Under the pieces are notes generated by a model. The model was not told the origin of the DNA. It searched no databases and saw only the letters and a list, made by a program, of their open reading frames with translations. From the NCBI GenBank assembly GCA_963668445.1, contig OY764335.1, forward strand, positions 1,488,001 through 1,552,000: a stretch of DNA of 64,000 bases, given 5' to 3'. The position numbers and the translations under genes are program-made. Position 1 is the first letter of the stretch. Each line of letters starts with the position of its first letter. Origin of the DNA: Poriferisulfidus sp963668445. GTDB taxonomy: Bacteria; Pseudomonadota; Gammaproteobacteria; Poriferisulfidales; Poriferisulfidaceae. This document shows positions 41,743 through 51,227 of this stretch, piece by piece.

Positions 41743-43698
41743 ATGAGCACACCCAGCGAAACCGTCCCCGAGCAGCAGCTCACGTTCCGCCGCTTCGAGG
41801 ACGACGACCACCAGTGGCAGAAGCCCGGCGACTCGATCTTCGAAGCCGACCATTCGCACAAGTGCCCGACCTACGTGCACCGCACGCCGCCGTGCCAAGG
41901 CAGCTGCCCGTCCGGCGAAGACATCCGCGGCTGGCTGGACATCGTGCGCGGCATCGAGACGCCGCCGGAAGGCCTCAGCATGCAGGAGTACGCCTTCCGC
42001 CGCTCGACGGACGCCAACCCGTTCCCTTCCATGATGGGCCGCGTCTGCCCGGCGCCCTGCCAGGACGGCTGCAACCGCAACCATGTCGAAGACTTCGTCG
42101 GCATCAACTCGGTCGAGCAGTACATCGGCGACGCCGCCTACGACGAAGGCTTCAAGTTCGAATGCCCGGCGCAGACCAGCGGCAAGCGGGTCGCCATCAT
42201 CGGCGGCGGGCCGGCCGGGCTGGCCGCCGCCTATCAGCTGCGCCGCCGCGGCCATGCCAGCACCATCTTCGAAAGCCAGCAGGAACTCGGCGGCATGATG
42301 CGCTACGGCATCCCCGGCTACCGCACGCCCCGCGACTACCTGAACCGCGAAATCGAGCGGATACTGGAAATGGGCGGCATCGAAGTGCGCAACAACACGC
42401 GGGTCGGCAAGGACATCGATATCGCGGAGATCGAAAAGGAGTCCGATGCCGTGCTGTGGGCGATCGGCTGCCAGACCGGACGCAAACTGCCGGTGCCCAA
42501 CAGCGACGCGCCGAACTGCATCTCCGGCGTCGCCTTTCTGGAAGCCTTCAACAAGGGCCATCTGCAGGTCACGGCCGACCGGGTCATCTGCGTCGGCGGC
42601 GGCGACACCTCCATCGACGTGGTCTCGGTGGCGCGCCGGCTCGGCAAGATCCCGAGCATGGACGACAAGCTGCGCCCCGAACACGTGGTCGGCGGCTACG
42701 TGGCGCACGACGCCGCCATGGCCGCGGCCCGCGAAGGCGCCCAAGTCACGCTCACCTCGCTGTTCCCCAAGGAGGAGATGACGGCCGCCGAGCACGAAGT
42801 GCATGACGCGCTGCGCGAAGGCGTCGACATCCGCGACGGCGTCATGCCGGTCGAAGTCCTGCTGAACGAGAACGGCCGCGCCCGGGCGCTGAAGATGGCG
42901 CAGTGCGTGATGGAAGAAGGCCGGCCGACGCCGGTGGAAGGCACCGAATTCGAAATCGAAGCCAACCTGATCGTATCCGCCATCGGCCAAGGCGGCGACC
43001 TGAGCGGCCTGGAAGGCTTCGACAACGGCCGCGGCTTGATCGATGCGACCAAGTTCTTCGAAGTGACCGACCGGCCCGGACACTTCGCCGCCGGCGACAT
43101 CATCCGTCCGCACCTGCTGACGACCGCCATCGGGCAGGCTTCCATCGCCGTCGAAGGCATCGACCAGTACCTGAAGCAGGCCGAACTCCGCAAGCGCCCG
43201 AAAGTCGACGTGCACCACTTCGATCTGCTGGCGAAGCTCTCGGAAGCCGGCCTCGAACCGGCGCCGTACGACACCGGCGAAACGCGCGGCACCTGCGACG
43301 AGAAGTTCTCCGTGCACAACTACGAGGACCGTTCCAGCCAGGAAATCATCACCCACGAGAAGCTGTTTCTCGCCCATTTCCCATACGAAGCGCGCAACCT
43401 AAGGTCCGAAGTCGGACCGGACAGCGAAGCCGTGCTGGGGCATTTCGAGGAGCGCGTGACCGGCTTGAACGACGAACAGGCGGTGGCCGAGGCCGGCCGC
43501 TGCATGAGCTGCGGCATGTGCTTCGAATGCGACAACTGCGTCGTGTTCTGCCCGCAAGACGCCGTCTTCCGCGTCAAAAAGGACGAGCACACCACCGGCC
43601 GCTACGTGGCGACCGACTACGACCGCTGCATCGGCTGCCATATCTGCGCCGACGTCTGCCCGACCGGCTACATCGACATGGCACTCGGGGACCACTGA
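41743..43698 (+). CDS. dsrL: DsrL, NAD(P)H-dependent iron-sulfur flavoprotein oxidoreductase
   Basis: This 651-residue cytoplasmic protein resembles the small subunit of glutamate synthase. Cysteines cluster in the N-terminal region (TPPCQGSCPSGEDI and RVCPAPCQDGCNRNH). An FAD-binding Rossmann motif (VAIIGGGPAGLAAAYQLRRR) and an NAD(P)H-binding one (VICVGGGDTSIDVVSVARRL) follow. A C-terminal double [4Fe-4S] ferredoxin holds CMSCGMCFECDNC and CIGCHICADVCPTG. In purple sulfur bacteria DsrL is essential for sulfur-globule oxidation, taking electrons from DsrAB to NAD(P)+. Its presence supports the oxidative direction. Confidence 0.95.
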   Translation: MSTPSETVPEQQLTFRRFEDDDHQWQKPGDSIFEADHSHKCPTYVHRTPPCQGSCPSGEDIRGWLDIVRGIETPPEGLSMQEYAFRRSTDANPFPSMMGRVCPAPCQDGCNRNHVEDFVGINSVEQYIGDAAYDEGFKFECPAQTSGKRVAIIGGGPAGLAAAYQLRRRGHASTIFESQQELGGMMRYGIPGYRTPRDYLNREIERILEMGGIEVRNNTRVGKDIDIAEIEKESDAVLWAIGCQTGRKLPVPNSDAPNCISGVAFLEAFNKGHLQVTADRVICVGGGDTSIDVVSVARRLGKIPSMDDKLRPEHVVGGYVAHDAAMAAAREGAQVTLTSLFPKEEMTAAEHEVHDALREGVDIRDGVMPVEVLLNENGRARALKMAQCVMEEGRPTPVEGTEFEIEANLIVSAIGQGGDLSGLEGFDNGRGLIDATKFFEVTDRPGHFAAGDIIRPHLLTTAIGQASIAVEGIDQYLKQAELRKRPKVDVHHFDLLAKLSEAGLEPAPYDTGETRGTCDEKFSVHNYEDRSSQEIITHEKLFLAHFPYEARNLRSEVGPDSEAVLGHFEERVTGLNDEQAVAEAGRCMSCGMCFECDNCVVFCPQDAVFRVKKDEHTTGRYVATDYDRCIGCHICADVCPTGYIDMALGDH

Positions 43699-43717
43699 GC
43701 CGGAGTGGACGCGCCCC

Positions 43718-44161
43718 ATGCGACGCTCCGCCCTGCTGCTGCTGGCCGCGACGCTGGCGGCCGGCCCCCAGGCACTCGCTGACGATCTGGGTCCGTTCAT
43801 TGCCGAACCCAAAGGCGAACAATGCGTGGAGCCCACCCAAGTGATGCGCGAACGGCACTGGGAATTCATCCTGCACCAGCGCGACGAGACCGTGCATGAA
43901 GGCATCCGCACCACGCGGCATTCCCTCAAGAACTGCCTAGAATGCCATGTGCGGCCCGACGCCGAAGACCGCTTCCCCCGCGCCTCAAACCCGCGGCATT
44001 TCTGCACCAGTTGCCACATCTACGCCAGCGTGCGCATCGACTGCTTCGAATGCCATGCCGACCGGCCGCAAGCCGCCTACAGCGCCGCGCCCGATCCCGA
44101 AGGCATGGAGCTGGCCGAAATGATCCGCCGCCGCGGCACCGAGCGGAGATCCGCCGAATGA
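43718..44161 (+). CDS. dsrJ: DsrJ, periplasmic triheme cytochrome c
   Basis: This 147-residue protein has an N-terminal signal or anchor (RRSALLLLAATLAAGPQALA) and three heme c attachment sites (CLECH, CTSCH and CFECH). That is the DsrJ pattern, in which one heme has unusual His/Cys ligation. It is the periplasmic cytochrome of the DsrMKJOP complex. The stop overlaps the dsrO start by 4 nt. Confidence 0.95.
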   Translation: MRRSALLLLAATLAAGPQALADDLGPFIAEPKGEQCVEPTQVMRERHWEFILHQRDETVHEGIRTTRHSLKNCLECHVRPDAEDRFPRASNPRHFCTSCHIYASVRIDCFECHADRPQAAYSAAPDPEGMELAEMIRRRGTERRSAE

Positions 44162-44880
44162 GCTTCGACGCTTCCCGCCGCACGTTCCTGCAAAGCGTCG
44201 GTGCCGCCGGCGCGATGACGCTGGCCCCCGGCGTACTGCTGTATGCCCGGGCGCCGGACGCGCCGGTCTCGGATGCCGTGCGCTGGGGCCTGCTGATCGA
44301 CACCCGCCAATGCCAGGAAGACTGCCACGCCTGCGTGGACGCCTGCAACGAAGAGCACAACCTGCAAGACTTGGGCCGGCCGCTGACGGACGCGCAATGG
44401 ATCCGCAAGCTGAACGTGCGCGACCCGCTCACCGACCGCAGCGTCTCCCTGCCCATGATGTGCCAGCACTGCGAACATCCGCCGTGCGTGGACGTCTGCC
44501 CGACCGGCGCCTCCTTCCGCCGCGCCGACGGCATCGTGCTGGTCGACAAGCACACCTGCATCGGCTGCCGCTACTGCATGATGGCCTGCCCGTACAAGGC
44601 CCGCTCCTTCATCCACGAAAACCTCACCGAGCAGCTGCCGCATGCGCCGCGGGGCAAGGGCTGCGTGGAAAGCTGCACCCTGTGCGTGCACAAAGTCGAT
44701 GCCGGCGAGGACACGACGGCCTGCGCGGAGGCTTGCCGGCATGAAGGCCATCAGGCCATTCTGTTCGGCGACCTGAACGATCCCGACAGCGAAATCTCGC
44801 GCCGCCTGCGCGAGTTCGGCGGCATCCAGATCCGCGCGGACCTCGGCCTCAACACCGGCGTGCGCTATCAAGGCCTGTAA
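44158..44880 (+). CDS. dsrO: DsrO, periplasmic iron-sulfur subunit
   Basis: This 240-residue protein starts with a twin-arginine signal (SRRTFLQSVGAAGAMTLAPG), so it is exported folded. Several four-cysteine ferredoxin clusters follow: CQEDCHACVDACNEEHN, CQHCEHPPCVDVCPTGAS, CIGCRYCMMACPYKA and CTLCVHK...CAEAC. It resembles the electron-transfer subunits of the DMSO reductase and NrfC type and connects DsrJ to DsrP. ATGA coupling to dsrJ defines the start. Confidence 0.95.
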   Translation: MSFDASRRTFLQSVGAAGAMTLAPGVLLYARAPDAPVSDAVRWGLLIDTRQCQEDCHACVDACNEEHNLQDLGRPLTDAQWIRKLNVRDPLTDRSVSLPMMCQHCEHPPCVDVCPTGASFRRADGIVLVDKHTCIGCRYCMMACPYKARSFIHENLTEQLPHAPRGKGCVESCTLCVHKVDAGEDTTACAEACRHEGHQAILFGDLNDPDSEISRRLREFGGIQIRADLGLNTGVRYQGL

Positions 44881-44885
44881 CGCCC

Positions 44886-46085
44886 ATGGCTCCGACCCGC
44901 TACGCCACTTTGGACGCCGGCCGCGGCTATTGGAGCCTGCTTGCAGCGCTGGCCGCGATGCTGGCCGCAGGCTTCGCCGGCTTCCTGCATCTGGAACACG
45001 AAGGCCACTGGATCACCGGCATGGACAACCAGATCGTCTGGGGGCTGCCGCATGTGTTCGCGGTGTTTTTGATCGTTGCCGCTTCCGGCGCCTTGAACGT
45101 CGCCTCCATCGGCTCGCTGTTCGATCAGGCCGCCTACAAGCCGCTGGCGCGCCTGTCCGGACTGCTGGCGGTCGGCCTGCTGGCCGGCGGGCTGGCGATT
45201 CTGGTGCTGGATCTGGGCCGGCCAGACCGCCTGATCGTGGCCATGACCTACTACAACTTCAAGTCGATCTTCGCGTGGAACATCTTCCTGTACACCGGCC
45301 TGTTCGCCGTCGTCGCCATGTATTTGTGGACCTTGTTCCAGCCGGCACTCGTGCGCTGGATCCGCGCGGCCGGCCTTCTGGCCCTGCTCTGGCGCCTGAC
45401 CCTTACCACCGGCACCGGCGCGATCTTCGGCTTTCTGGTCGCCCGGCAAGGCTACGATGCCGCCATCATGGCGCCGCTGTTCATCATCATGTCGTTCTCG
45501 TTCGGGCTGGCCGTGTTCCTGCTGACGCTGGCGGCCGCCTGCCGCCTGTCCGGACGCCCGCTCGGCGATGCGCTGCTGTTCCGCCTCAAGGGTCTGCTCG
45601 GCATCTTCGCCGCAGCCGTGCTCTACTTCGTGCTGGCTTGGCACCTCACCAGCCTGTACGCGACCGAACACCACAGCTACGAGTCGTTCATCCTTAATTT
45701 CGAAAGCTTCTACTCGAAACTCTTCTGGCTCGGCCAAGTCGGCCTAGGCTCCCTCGTGCCGCTGGCCCTGTTCTATTCGCCCCGGACCCGCCAGTGCCGC
45801 GTCAGCGCCCTGACCGGCGCCGCGCTGATCGTCTTCGGCGGCCTGTGCCAGCTGTACGTGATCATCATCGGCGGGCAAGCCTATCCTCTGGTGCTGTTTC
45901 CGGGCATGGAAGAAAGCAGCCTCTTCCACGACGGCATCGTGGCCTCCTACGCGCCGAGCATCTGGGAGTTCCTTCTGGGCCTTACCGGCGTGGCCATCAG
46001 CCTCATCATCACCGTCGCCGGACTGGGCGCCTTGGGCTTTCTGCCGGAAGACCTGTCCGACCCCGATCCCCAGCCGACCGGCTGA
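44886..46085 (+). CDS. dsrP: DsrP, NrfD-like quinone-interacting membrane subunit
   Basis: This 399-residue integral membrane protein has about ten hydrophobic segments and belongs to the NrfD/PsrC family. Examples are SLLAALAAMLAAGFAGFLHL and IWEFLLGLTGVAISLIITVA. It exchanges electrons between DsrO and the quinone pool. It follows dsrO by 5 nt and completes dsrMKJOP. Confidence 0.93.
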   Translation: MAPTRYATLDAGRGYWSLLAALAAMLAAGFAGFLHLEHEGHWITGMDNQIVWGLPHVFAVFLIVAASGALNVASIGSLFDQAAYKPLARLSGLLAVGLLAGGLAILVLDLGRPDRLIVAMTYYNFKSIFAWNIFLYTGLFAVVAMYLWTLFQPALVRWIRAAGLLALLWRLTLTTGTGAIFGFLVARQGYDAAIMAPLFIIMSFSFGLAVFLLTLAAACRLSGRPLGDALLFRLKGLLGIFAAAVLYFVLAWHLTSLYATEHHSYESFILNFESFYSKLFWLGQVGLGSLVPLALFYSPRTRQCRVSALTGAALIVFGGLCQLYVIIIGGQAYPLVLFPGMEESSLFHDGIVASYAPSIWEFLLGLTGVAISLIITVAGLGALGFLPEDLSDPDPQPTG

Positions 46086-46093
46086 ACCCGGCC

Positions 46094-47563
46094 ATGCCCG
46101 GCCCGCATCGCCGGCTCTACATCTCAGCCGCCCGCAAATCCAGCGGCAAGACCTGTCTGGCCATCGGACTGCTGCGTGCGCTTCGGCAGCGCGGCCTGCA
46201 AGTGCAGCCGTTCAAGAAAGGCCCCGACTACATCGATCCGATGTGGCTCAGCCGAGCCGCTGGAAAGCCTTGCTACAACCTGGACTTCAACACGCAGAAC
46301 GAAGAGGAGATCCTGGCCGCCGCGGGCCGCAGCCATCAATCCGACTGCTCCGTAGTGGAAGGCAACAAGGGCTTGTTCGACGGCATGGCGACCGACGGTT
46401 CGGACAGCAATGCGGCATTGGCGAAACTTCTGCAAGCACCCGTCGCTCTGGTGCTGGACTGCGAAGGCATGACCCGCGGCATCGCGCCGCTGGCGCTGGG
46501 TTACCAGCAATTCGACGCCGATGTGGCATGGGCCGGCGTCATCCTCAACCGCACCGGCGGCAGCCGGCATGAAGCCAAGCTCGTCCGCGCTCTGGAAGAG
46601 CACACGGATCTCGCCGTGCTCGGCGCCATCGGAAGATCCGGCGCCATGGAACTGGCCGAACGCCATCTCGGACTCGTCACCTGCGCCGAACGGAATGATG
46701 CGGACGCACTCATCGAACGGTTCGCCCGAACCGTCGCCGACAGCATCGATCTGGACGAACTGGCCGCACCCGCCGCCGCCTCGCCGCTCCCGGATCCGGA
46801 ACCTGCCTCCGCGCCCCCCGCGCCGGACTTGCGCATCGGCTGCGCCCGCGATGCGGCATTCAACTTCCACTACGCCGATGATCTGGAATGGTTCGCCGAA
46901 CTCGGAGCCGAACTGGTGCCGTTCGATGCCCTGCAGGATGCGGAACCGCCCGCCATGGACGGCCTGTGGCTCAGCGGCGGATTTCCGGAAACCCAAGCCC
47001 GCGCCCTATCCCAAAACGCCTCCATGCGCGAGGCTTTGCATGCGCAACTCGCCGCCGGACTGCCGGCCTACGCCGAATGCGGGGGACTGATGTACTTGTC
47101 GCGGCGAATCTCATGGCAAGGAGAAACATGGCCGATGGTCGGCATCATCGCAGGCGATTGCGTCGTCGAAGAACGGCCGCAGGGCCGGGGGCTGGTGCAA
47201 CTGGAAGCGACCGAAGACTTCCCGTGGCCCGGCGTAGAGCCCGGGCAGACGGTGCCCGCGCACGAATTCCACTACTCGCGCATGGAGAATATGGAAGACG
47301 GCGAGAAGTGGGGCTGGAAGGTGCGCCGCGGCGCCGGCATCGCAGCCGAAGCAGACGGGCTCGTGGCATGCAACCTGTTCGCCAGCTACAGCCATCTGCG
47401 CCATACGGCGCGATTCGAATGGGTGCGGCATTTTTTGGATTTCGTGCGCGAATGCTCTGGGAACCGGAAGACGCTGAGGGCGGAAGCCGACCGCATTCGG
47501 GCAATGACCAAAGGAACTCTGGAAGGCAGCGTCCGCCTGCTTCGCGATGATCGAAACCGCTGA
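46094..47563 (+). CDS. dsrN: DsrN, siroheme amidase (CobB/CbiA family)
   Basis: This 489-residue protein resembles cobyrinic acid a,c-diamide synthase. An N-terminal P-loop-like ATP-binding stretch (LYISAARKSSGKTCLAIGLL) precedes a C-terminal glutamine amidotransferase domain, with the nucleophile region LPAYAECGGLMYLSRRI. In dsr operons DsrN amidates siroheme to the siro-amide cofactor of DsrAB. It is the last gene of the operon here; dsrR and dsrS, which follow in Allochromatium vinosum, are absent. Confidence 0.93.
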   Translation: MPGPHRRLYISAARKSSGKTCLAIGLLRALRQRGLQVQPFKKGPDYIDPMWLSRAAGKPCYNLDFNTQNEEEILAAAGRSHQSDCSVVEGNKGLFDGMATDGSDSNAALAKLLQAPVALVLDCEGMTRGIAPLALGYQQFDADVAWAGVILNRTGGSRHEAKLVRALEEHTDLAVLGAIGRSGAMELAERHLGLVTCAERNDADALIERFARTVADSIDLDELAAPAAASPLPDPEPASAPPAPDLRIGCARDAAFNFHYADDLEWFAELGAELVPFDALQDAEPPAMDGLWLSGGFPETQARALSQNASMREALHAQLAAGLPAYAECGGLMYLSRRISWQGETWPMVGIIAGDCVVEERPQGRGLVQLEATEDFPWPGVEPGQTVPAHEFHYSRMENMEDGEKWGWKVRRGAGIAAEADGLVACNLFASYSHLRHTARFEWVRHFLDFVRECSGNRKTLRAEADRIRAMTKGTLEGSVRLLRDDRNR

Positions 47564-47960
47564 TGGGCATGATCGCTGGCATCCATGATGGTGCCTGCAA
47601 ATCTGCGGCGTGGCGCGTTCAGGCCCGGATCCGGCATTGCACCGGCAGCGCCGATCCGAAAAAACCATCAGAGGTCGCGCAGGATCGGCAATTTCCCGAG
47701 AGTCGTCACAATTGTATGTGGATATTTTTGTGCGAAACTTGCATTTTTATGCCCCTAAAATTGTACTTCATCAGCATTTTTCCGCACATTCCAAATGAAG
47801 GCGCGATCCGTAATCATCGAATTATATGGCGTTCGCCTCCTTAATTCCTAGCCAGAGAGAGGCCGTTTTTGGGACTTATGCGCAATTAGAGTCACCATAC
47901 TGCAACTAATCAAAAGGCGGCCGCGCTCGTCTCCGGGGCTCACTTTCAGAAACTCCGGAA
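47564..47960. other. Non-coding, AT-rich gap between convergent dsr and sox operons
   Basis: I see no supportable gene in these 397 nt. The middle (47700-47850) is clearly more AT-rich than the flanks. A minus-strand AAGGAGG at 47836-47842 and a TATAAT at 47826-47821 have no convincing reading frame after them. No strong intrinsic terminator is visible for either operon. Confidence 0.5.
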
Positions 47961-48977
47961 TTACTCCATCAACTGGACTTCGATGCCCTGCTCGCGCATG
48001 CGGTCCGCCCGCGCCTGCAGATAGCGCTGGAAATCGCCGGTCCTGCGGTAGTCGCCCGATGCGACGTAATCCAGCATCGACTGGACATGGAACGCCTTGA
48101 CATAGCCCTCATTGCGGAATACCTCCTCGCCTTTCGCATCGAAGAACACTTGCGTCGGCGCCACCTTGGCGCCGATGGCCTGAGCCCAAGCGGCGATAGG
48201 CGCCTTCTTCCCGGCCGGCGTGATCAGCGCTTCGGATGAGCGCATGTCCAGCACCGCGACTTCGAACGGCTCCAGCAAAGCCTGGGTTTCCGGGCGCTGC
48301 AGAATGTCCTGGTGCAACTCGTCGCAGCTCAGGCACTCCTTCTGCTCCAGCAGCACCAGCAAGGGGCGTTCATGCTTCGACAGGTCGAACGGCGGCCCGC
48401 CGATCGTCGCCTCCTCATCGTGAAGCTCGCCGCTGCCCGAAGGTGCCGCATGCTCCTTGTAGTATTCGACGAAGCGCTCGTCGAGATAGCGCTTCTCCGC
48501 AATGAAGCGCATCACGGCCCGGAACTTGGCCGGCGGATAGTAGCCGTTCATGCGGAACACGATCCCGCCCTCCTCGCCGTACGCCAGCAGCGTCGGCGTG
48601 AACATGACGCGCGTCTTTGTGGAGAACTTGCTTTCCGGCAAGGCTTCGCCGTCCACGTCGGTCACTTCCAGCGCGCCGAAGATATTGATCGCGATGACAT
48701 CGAAATGCCGCTTCGCGTATTCGGCGATATCGTGCTGCCCCAGATCGTTCTCGATGAACATCTTGCAGTAGGGGCAGCCGTCCTGATAGAAGTACGCCAT
48801 GAGGTGGCGCCCTTCCGCGGTCGCTTCGTCGATGTCCTCCTGCAAATCCAGGAACGACTGCTTGAACCATTCCGGATGCGGGATGTAGCCAGGGTTGGCC
48901 ATGTCCTGGGCCGCCGCCGGAGTCGGCGCCAGCGCCCACGCCGCGCCCAAGCACAGAAGCAGCCGCATGCGGTGCAT
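47961..48977 (-). CDS. soxW: SoxW-like periplasmic thioredoxin with two thioredoxin domains
   Basis: This 338-residue protein has a Sec signal (RLLLCLGAAWALAPTPAAAQ) and two thioredoxin-fold segments. The first has the redox motif in YFYQDGCPYCKMFIE; the second has QKECLSCDELHQDI. SoxW-type proteins keep the SoxYZ cysteine reduced and are encoded in sox operons. Two domains in tandem exceed the usual single-domain SoxW, and the second motif (CLSC) differs from a classical CxxC pair. It is the last gene of the sox unit, 11 nt after the HbpS-like gene. Confidence 0.82.
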   Translation of the reverse strand: MHRMRLLLCLGAAWALAPTPAAAQDMANPGYIPHPEWFKQSFLDLQEDIDEATAEGRHLMAYFYQDGCPYCKMFIENDLGQHDIAEYAKRHFDVIAINIFGALEVTDVDGEALPESKFSTKTRVMFTPTLLAYGEEGGIVFRMNGYYPPAKFRAVMRFIAEKRYLDERFVEYYKEHAAPSGSGELHDEEATIGGPPFDLSKHERPLLVLLEQKECLSCDELHQDILQRPETQALLEPFEVAVLDMRSSEALITPAGKKAPIAAWAQAIGAKVAPTQVFFDAKGEEVFRNEGYVKAFHVQSMLDYVASGDYRRTGDFQRYLQARADRMREQGIEVQLME

Positions 48978-48988
48978 GATGAGGCCCG

Positions 48989-49456
48989 CTACTCTTCGAA
49001 TTCCAAGTCGTCCTTCACGGCATCCAGTCCGGCCTGCGCGCATTCCTCGTCGATTGCGCCAGTCGAGCCGGACACGCCGACGCCGCCGTAGAAATATCCG
49101 CCCGCTTCGATGGGCAGGCCGCCGCGCATCCGGGTCAGCTTGCGGCTGGAACGGGCCACCGTCTTGTCGAGGTCGGCGCTGGGCTGGCGCATGTTGGCCG
49201 CCGTCGCCGCCTTCTTGCGGGCGATCTTGAGCGTGATGGGCGAAGCCAAGGCATGGCGCAGCAAGGCCTGCGGGCGGCCGTCGCGCCCCGCCACCACGAC
49301 CGTCACCTGATTGCCCTTCTCCGCGCAATGCGCCAGCGCGGCGCTTGCGATGCGCTGGGCGATGTCGGCCGTCATCAGCTTGACGCTGACCGTATTGGAC
49401 GCAAAAGCCGAAGGCGCCAGCAGAAGCGGCAGCGCCATCATCGGAAGTTTCTTCAT
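48989..49456 (-). CDS. GlcG/HbpS-family heme-binding-like protein (exported)
   Basis: This 155-residue protein has a signal peptide (MKKLPMMALPLLLAPSAFAS) followed by a GlcG/HbpS (DUF336) domain. Its signatures are DIAQRIASAALAHCAEKG, MRQPSADLDKTVAR, RMRGGLPIEAGGYFYGGVGVSG and DEECAQAGLDAV. Family members bind heme or act as sensors or chaperones. Located between soxB and soxW, it may serve heme or redox handling in the Sox system; the role is inferred. The ATG at 49456 has GAGGAGA upstream. Confidence 0.8.
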   Translation of the reverse strand: MKKLPMMALPLLLAPSAFASNTVSVKLMTADIAQRIASAALAHCAEKGNQVTVVVAGRDGRPQALLRHALASPITLKIARKKAATAANMRQPSADLDKTVARSSRKLTRMRGGLPIEAGGYFYGGVGVSGSTGAIDEECAQAGLDAVKDDLEFEE

Positions 49457-49474
49457 CGGTCTTCTCCTCAATGC

Positions 49475-51214
49475 TCATCCGAGTCCCGGATTGTCTTGGA
49501 CATTCAATAGCTGCGGCCGGTTCAGCACCGGCAGGTCGACTTCCCTTTTCCGCAGCAGCCAATCGCGCACCGGCTCCCACACGGGCGGGCCCGGCGCGAC
49601 CGAGCCGACCACGCTCCAGCCCGCAACCTTGTAGGCGCGCTTCGGCTCCAGTTCCGTGTCGCCGCGCAGCCGCAGATCGCGGATCCGATCTCCCATCCGC
49701 GCCATCGGATCCAGACTGTACTGCAGCCCGGCGACCCGCACCATGTCGCCGCCCTGCTGCTGGTACGGGTCCAGATTGAACAGATTGTCCGCGACATCTT
49801 CAAGAATCATTTTGATCATCTCCCCGCGCATCTCGTTCATGTACGTTTCGGGGTAGGTGATGGCGGTGTGCGCCAGCACGTGCTCCATGGTCAGCACCTC
49901 GCCCGGCAGCACCGTCGGCCCCCAGCGGAAGCCCGGCGACAGGGCGATTTCGGCATCGTAGTGCTCCAGCAGCGCTTCGCAGATGACCTGATCGAACGTG
50001 CCGTTGAAATTGCCGCGGCGGTACAAAGCCTGTCCGGCCACTGCCAATGGCCGGCTCAGCGCCTCCAGATGCGGCGCCCGCATCTCCTCGATCCATGCCT
50101 GCATATCCGGATCCGGAGGCAGCAGGGTGGAAAACACCGGCAACAGGCGGTAGCGCGCCTCGCTGCGCCGACCGTTGCGGATCCGGAAATCCATCACGCC
50201 CAGAAACTTGCCGTTGGAACCGGCATTGGTCACCAGCGTCGTCCCGCCCGGGTTTTCGACTTCCAACGCGGCCGGCACGCCGTCGTGCGTATGGCCGCCA
50301 AAGACGGCGTCCAAGCCCGCCACGCGGGACGCCATCTTCAGATCCACGTCCATGCCGTTGTGCGACAGCAGAAGGATCAATGCGGGATTGTGGCGCGCCT
50401 TGATGCCGTCGATCAGTTCCTGCAGGGCCGCTTCCTGGATCCCGTAGCGCCAATGCGGCACGAACCGCTTGGGATTGGCGACCGGCGTGTACGGAAACGC
50501 CTGGCCGATGATCGCGACCAGCGCGCCGCCCAGTTCGCGCAAGGCGTACGGCTTGAACGCATGGCCGGTGTCGGCGTCGTGGGCCGGCTGCTCGTCGAAC
50601 ATCGCCTCTTCCGTCAGGAAGACGTTCTGCGCCACGAACTCGGCCTTGGATTGCGCCAGATTGGCACGGAGCGCCTCCTCGCCGTAGGTGAACTCCCAAT
50701 GTCCGGTCATCACATCGACGCCCAGCCGGTTGCAGGCTTCCACCATGTCCGCGCCTCGCGTCCACAGGGCGGTTCCCGAGCCTTGCCACGTATCTCCGCC
50801 GTCCAGCAGCAGGCTGCGCCCGTCGCCGGCCTCGCCGCGCAGCCGCTTGACCAGCGTCGCCAGATGCGCGAAGCCGCCGACCTTGCCGTACGTCTGCGCC
50901 AAAGCCGCATGGTCCAGATGCGTCAGCGCGTAGGCTTCGCGACTCTTTGGAGATACGCCGAAGTGGTTCAGGAAGGCCTGCCCGACCAGATGCGGCGGAC
51001 GCCCCAAGGCGGTGCCCAAGCCGAGGTTGACGCTCGGTTCGCGAAAATAGACCGGCAGCAGTTGCGCATGGCAGTCGGTGAAGTGCAGGATTCGCACATC
51101 GCCGGACATCGGAAGCTCGTACAAGTCTTCACCGGCCGATCCGCGGCGAGGCAGCATGCCGGCCGCCGAAGCCGCCGCCATCACCGACAGGAATTCGCGC
51201 CGGCTTAGGTTCAT
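49475..51214 (-). CDS. soxB: Thiosulfohydrolase SoxB
   Basis: SoxB hydrolyses the sulfonate from cysteine-S-thiosulfonate on SoxYZ in the periplasm, releasing sulfate. The 579-residue protein has a Tat signal (NLSRREFLSVMAAASAAGML) and a dimanganese metallophosphatase core: HFTDCHAQLLPV, LLLDGGDTWQGSGTAL, MTGHWEFTYG, LLSHNGMDVDL and VFGGHTHDGVP. A 5'-nucleotidase-like C-terminal domain follows. All metal-ligand motifs are intact. It lies 13 nt after soxK. Confidence 0.96.
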   Translation of the reverse strand: MNLSRREFLSVMAAASAAGMLPRRGSAGEDLYELPMSGDVRILHFTDCHAQLLPVYFREPSVNLGLGTALGRPPHLVGQAFLNHFGVSPKSREAYALTHLDHAALAQTYGKVGGFAHLATLVKRLRGEAGDGRSLLLDGGDTWQGSGTALWTRGADMVEACNRLGVDVMTGHWEFTYGEEALRANLAQSKAEFVAQNVFLTEEAMFDEQPAHDADTGHAFKPYALRELGGALVAIIGQAFPYTPVANPKRFVPHWRYGIQEAALQELIDGIKARHNPALILLLSHNGMDVDLKMASRVAGLDAVFGGHTHDGVPAALEVENPGGTTLVTNAGSNGKFLGVMDFRIRNGRRSEARYRLLPVFSTLLPPDPDMQAWIEEMRAPHLEALSRPLAVAGQALYRRGNFNGTFDQVICEALLEHYDAEIALSPGFRWGPTVLPGEVLTMEHVLAHTAITYPETYMNEMRGEMIKMILEDVADNLFNLDPYQQQGGDMVRVAGLQYSLDPMARMGDRIRDLRLRGDTELEPKRAYKVAGWSVVGSVAPGPPVWEPVRDWLLRKREVDLPVLNRPQLLNVQDNPGLG

Positions 51215-51227
51215 GGCAGGTTGATTG

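Noticed and set aside
40996..43377. A 793-codon minus-strand frame opposite dsrK-dsrL
   Set aside because: It spans two convincing dsr genes on the other strand and shows only low-complexity His/Ala/Gly-rich sequence.
47755..47817. A 20-codon minus-strand frame downstream of an AAGGAGG
   Set aside because: The Shine-Dalgarno-like sequence is about 18 nt from the ATG, too far, and the peptide is very short.
47563..47844. A 93-codon frame after dsrN
   Set aside because: It runs through an AT-rich gap with shifting composition, lacks a ribosome site and resembles nothing known.
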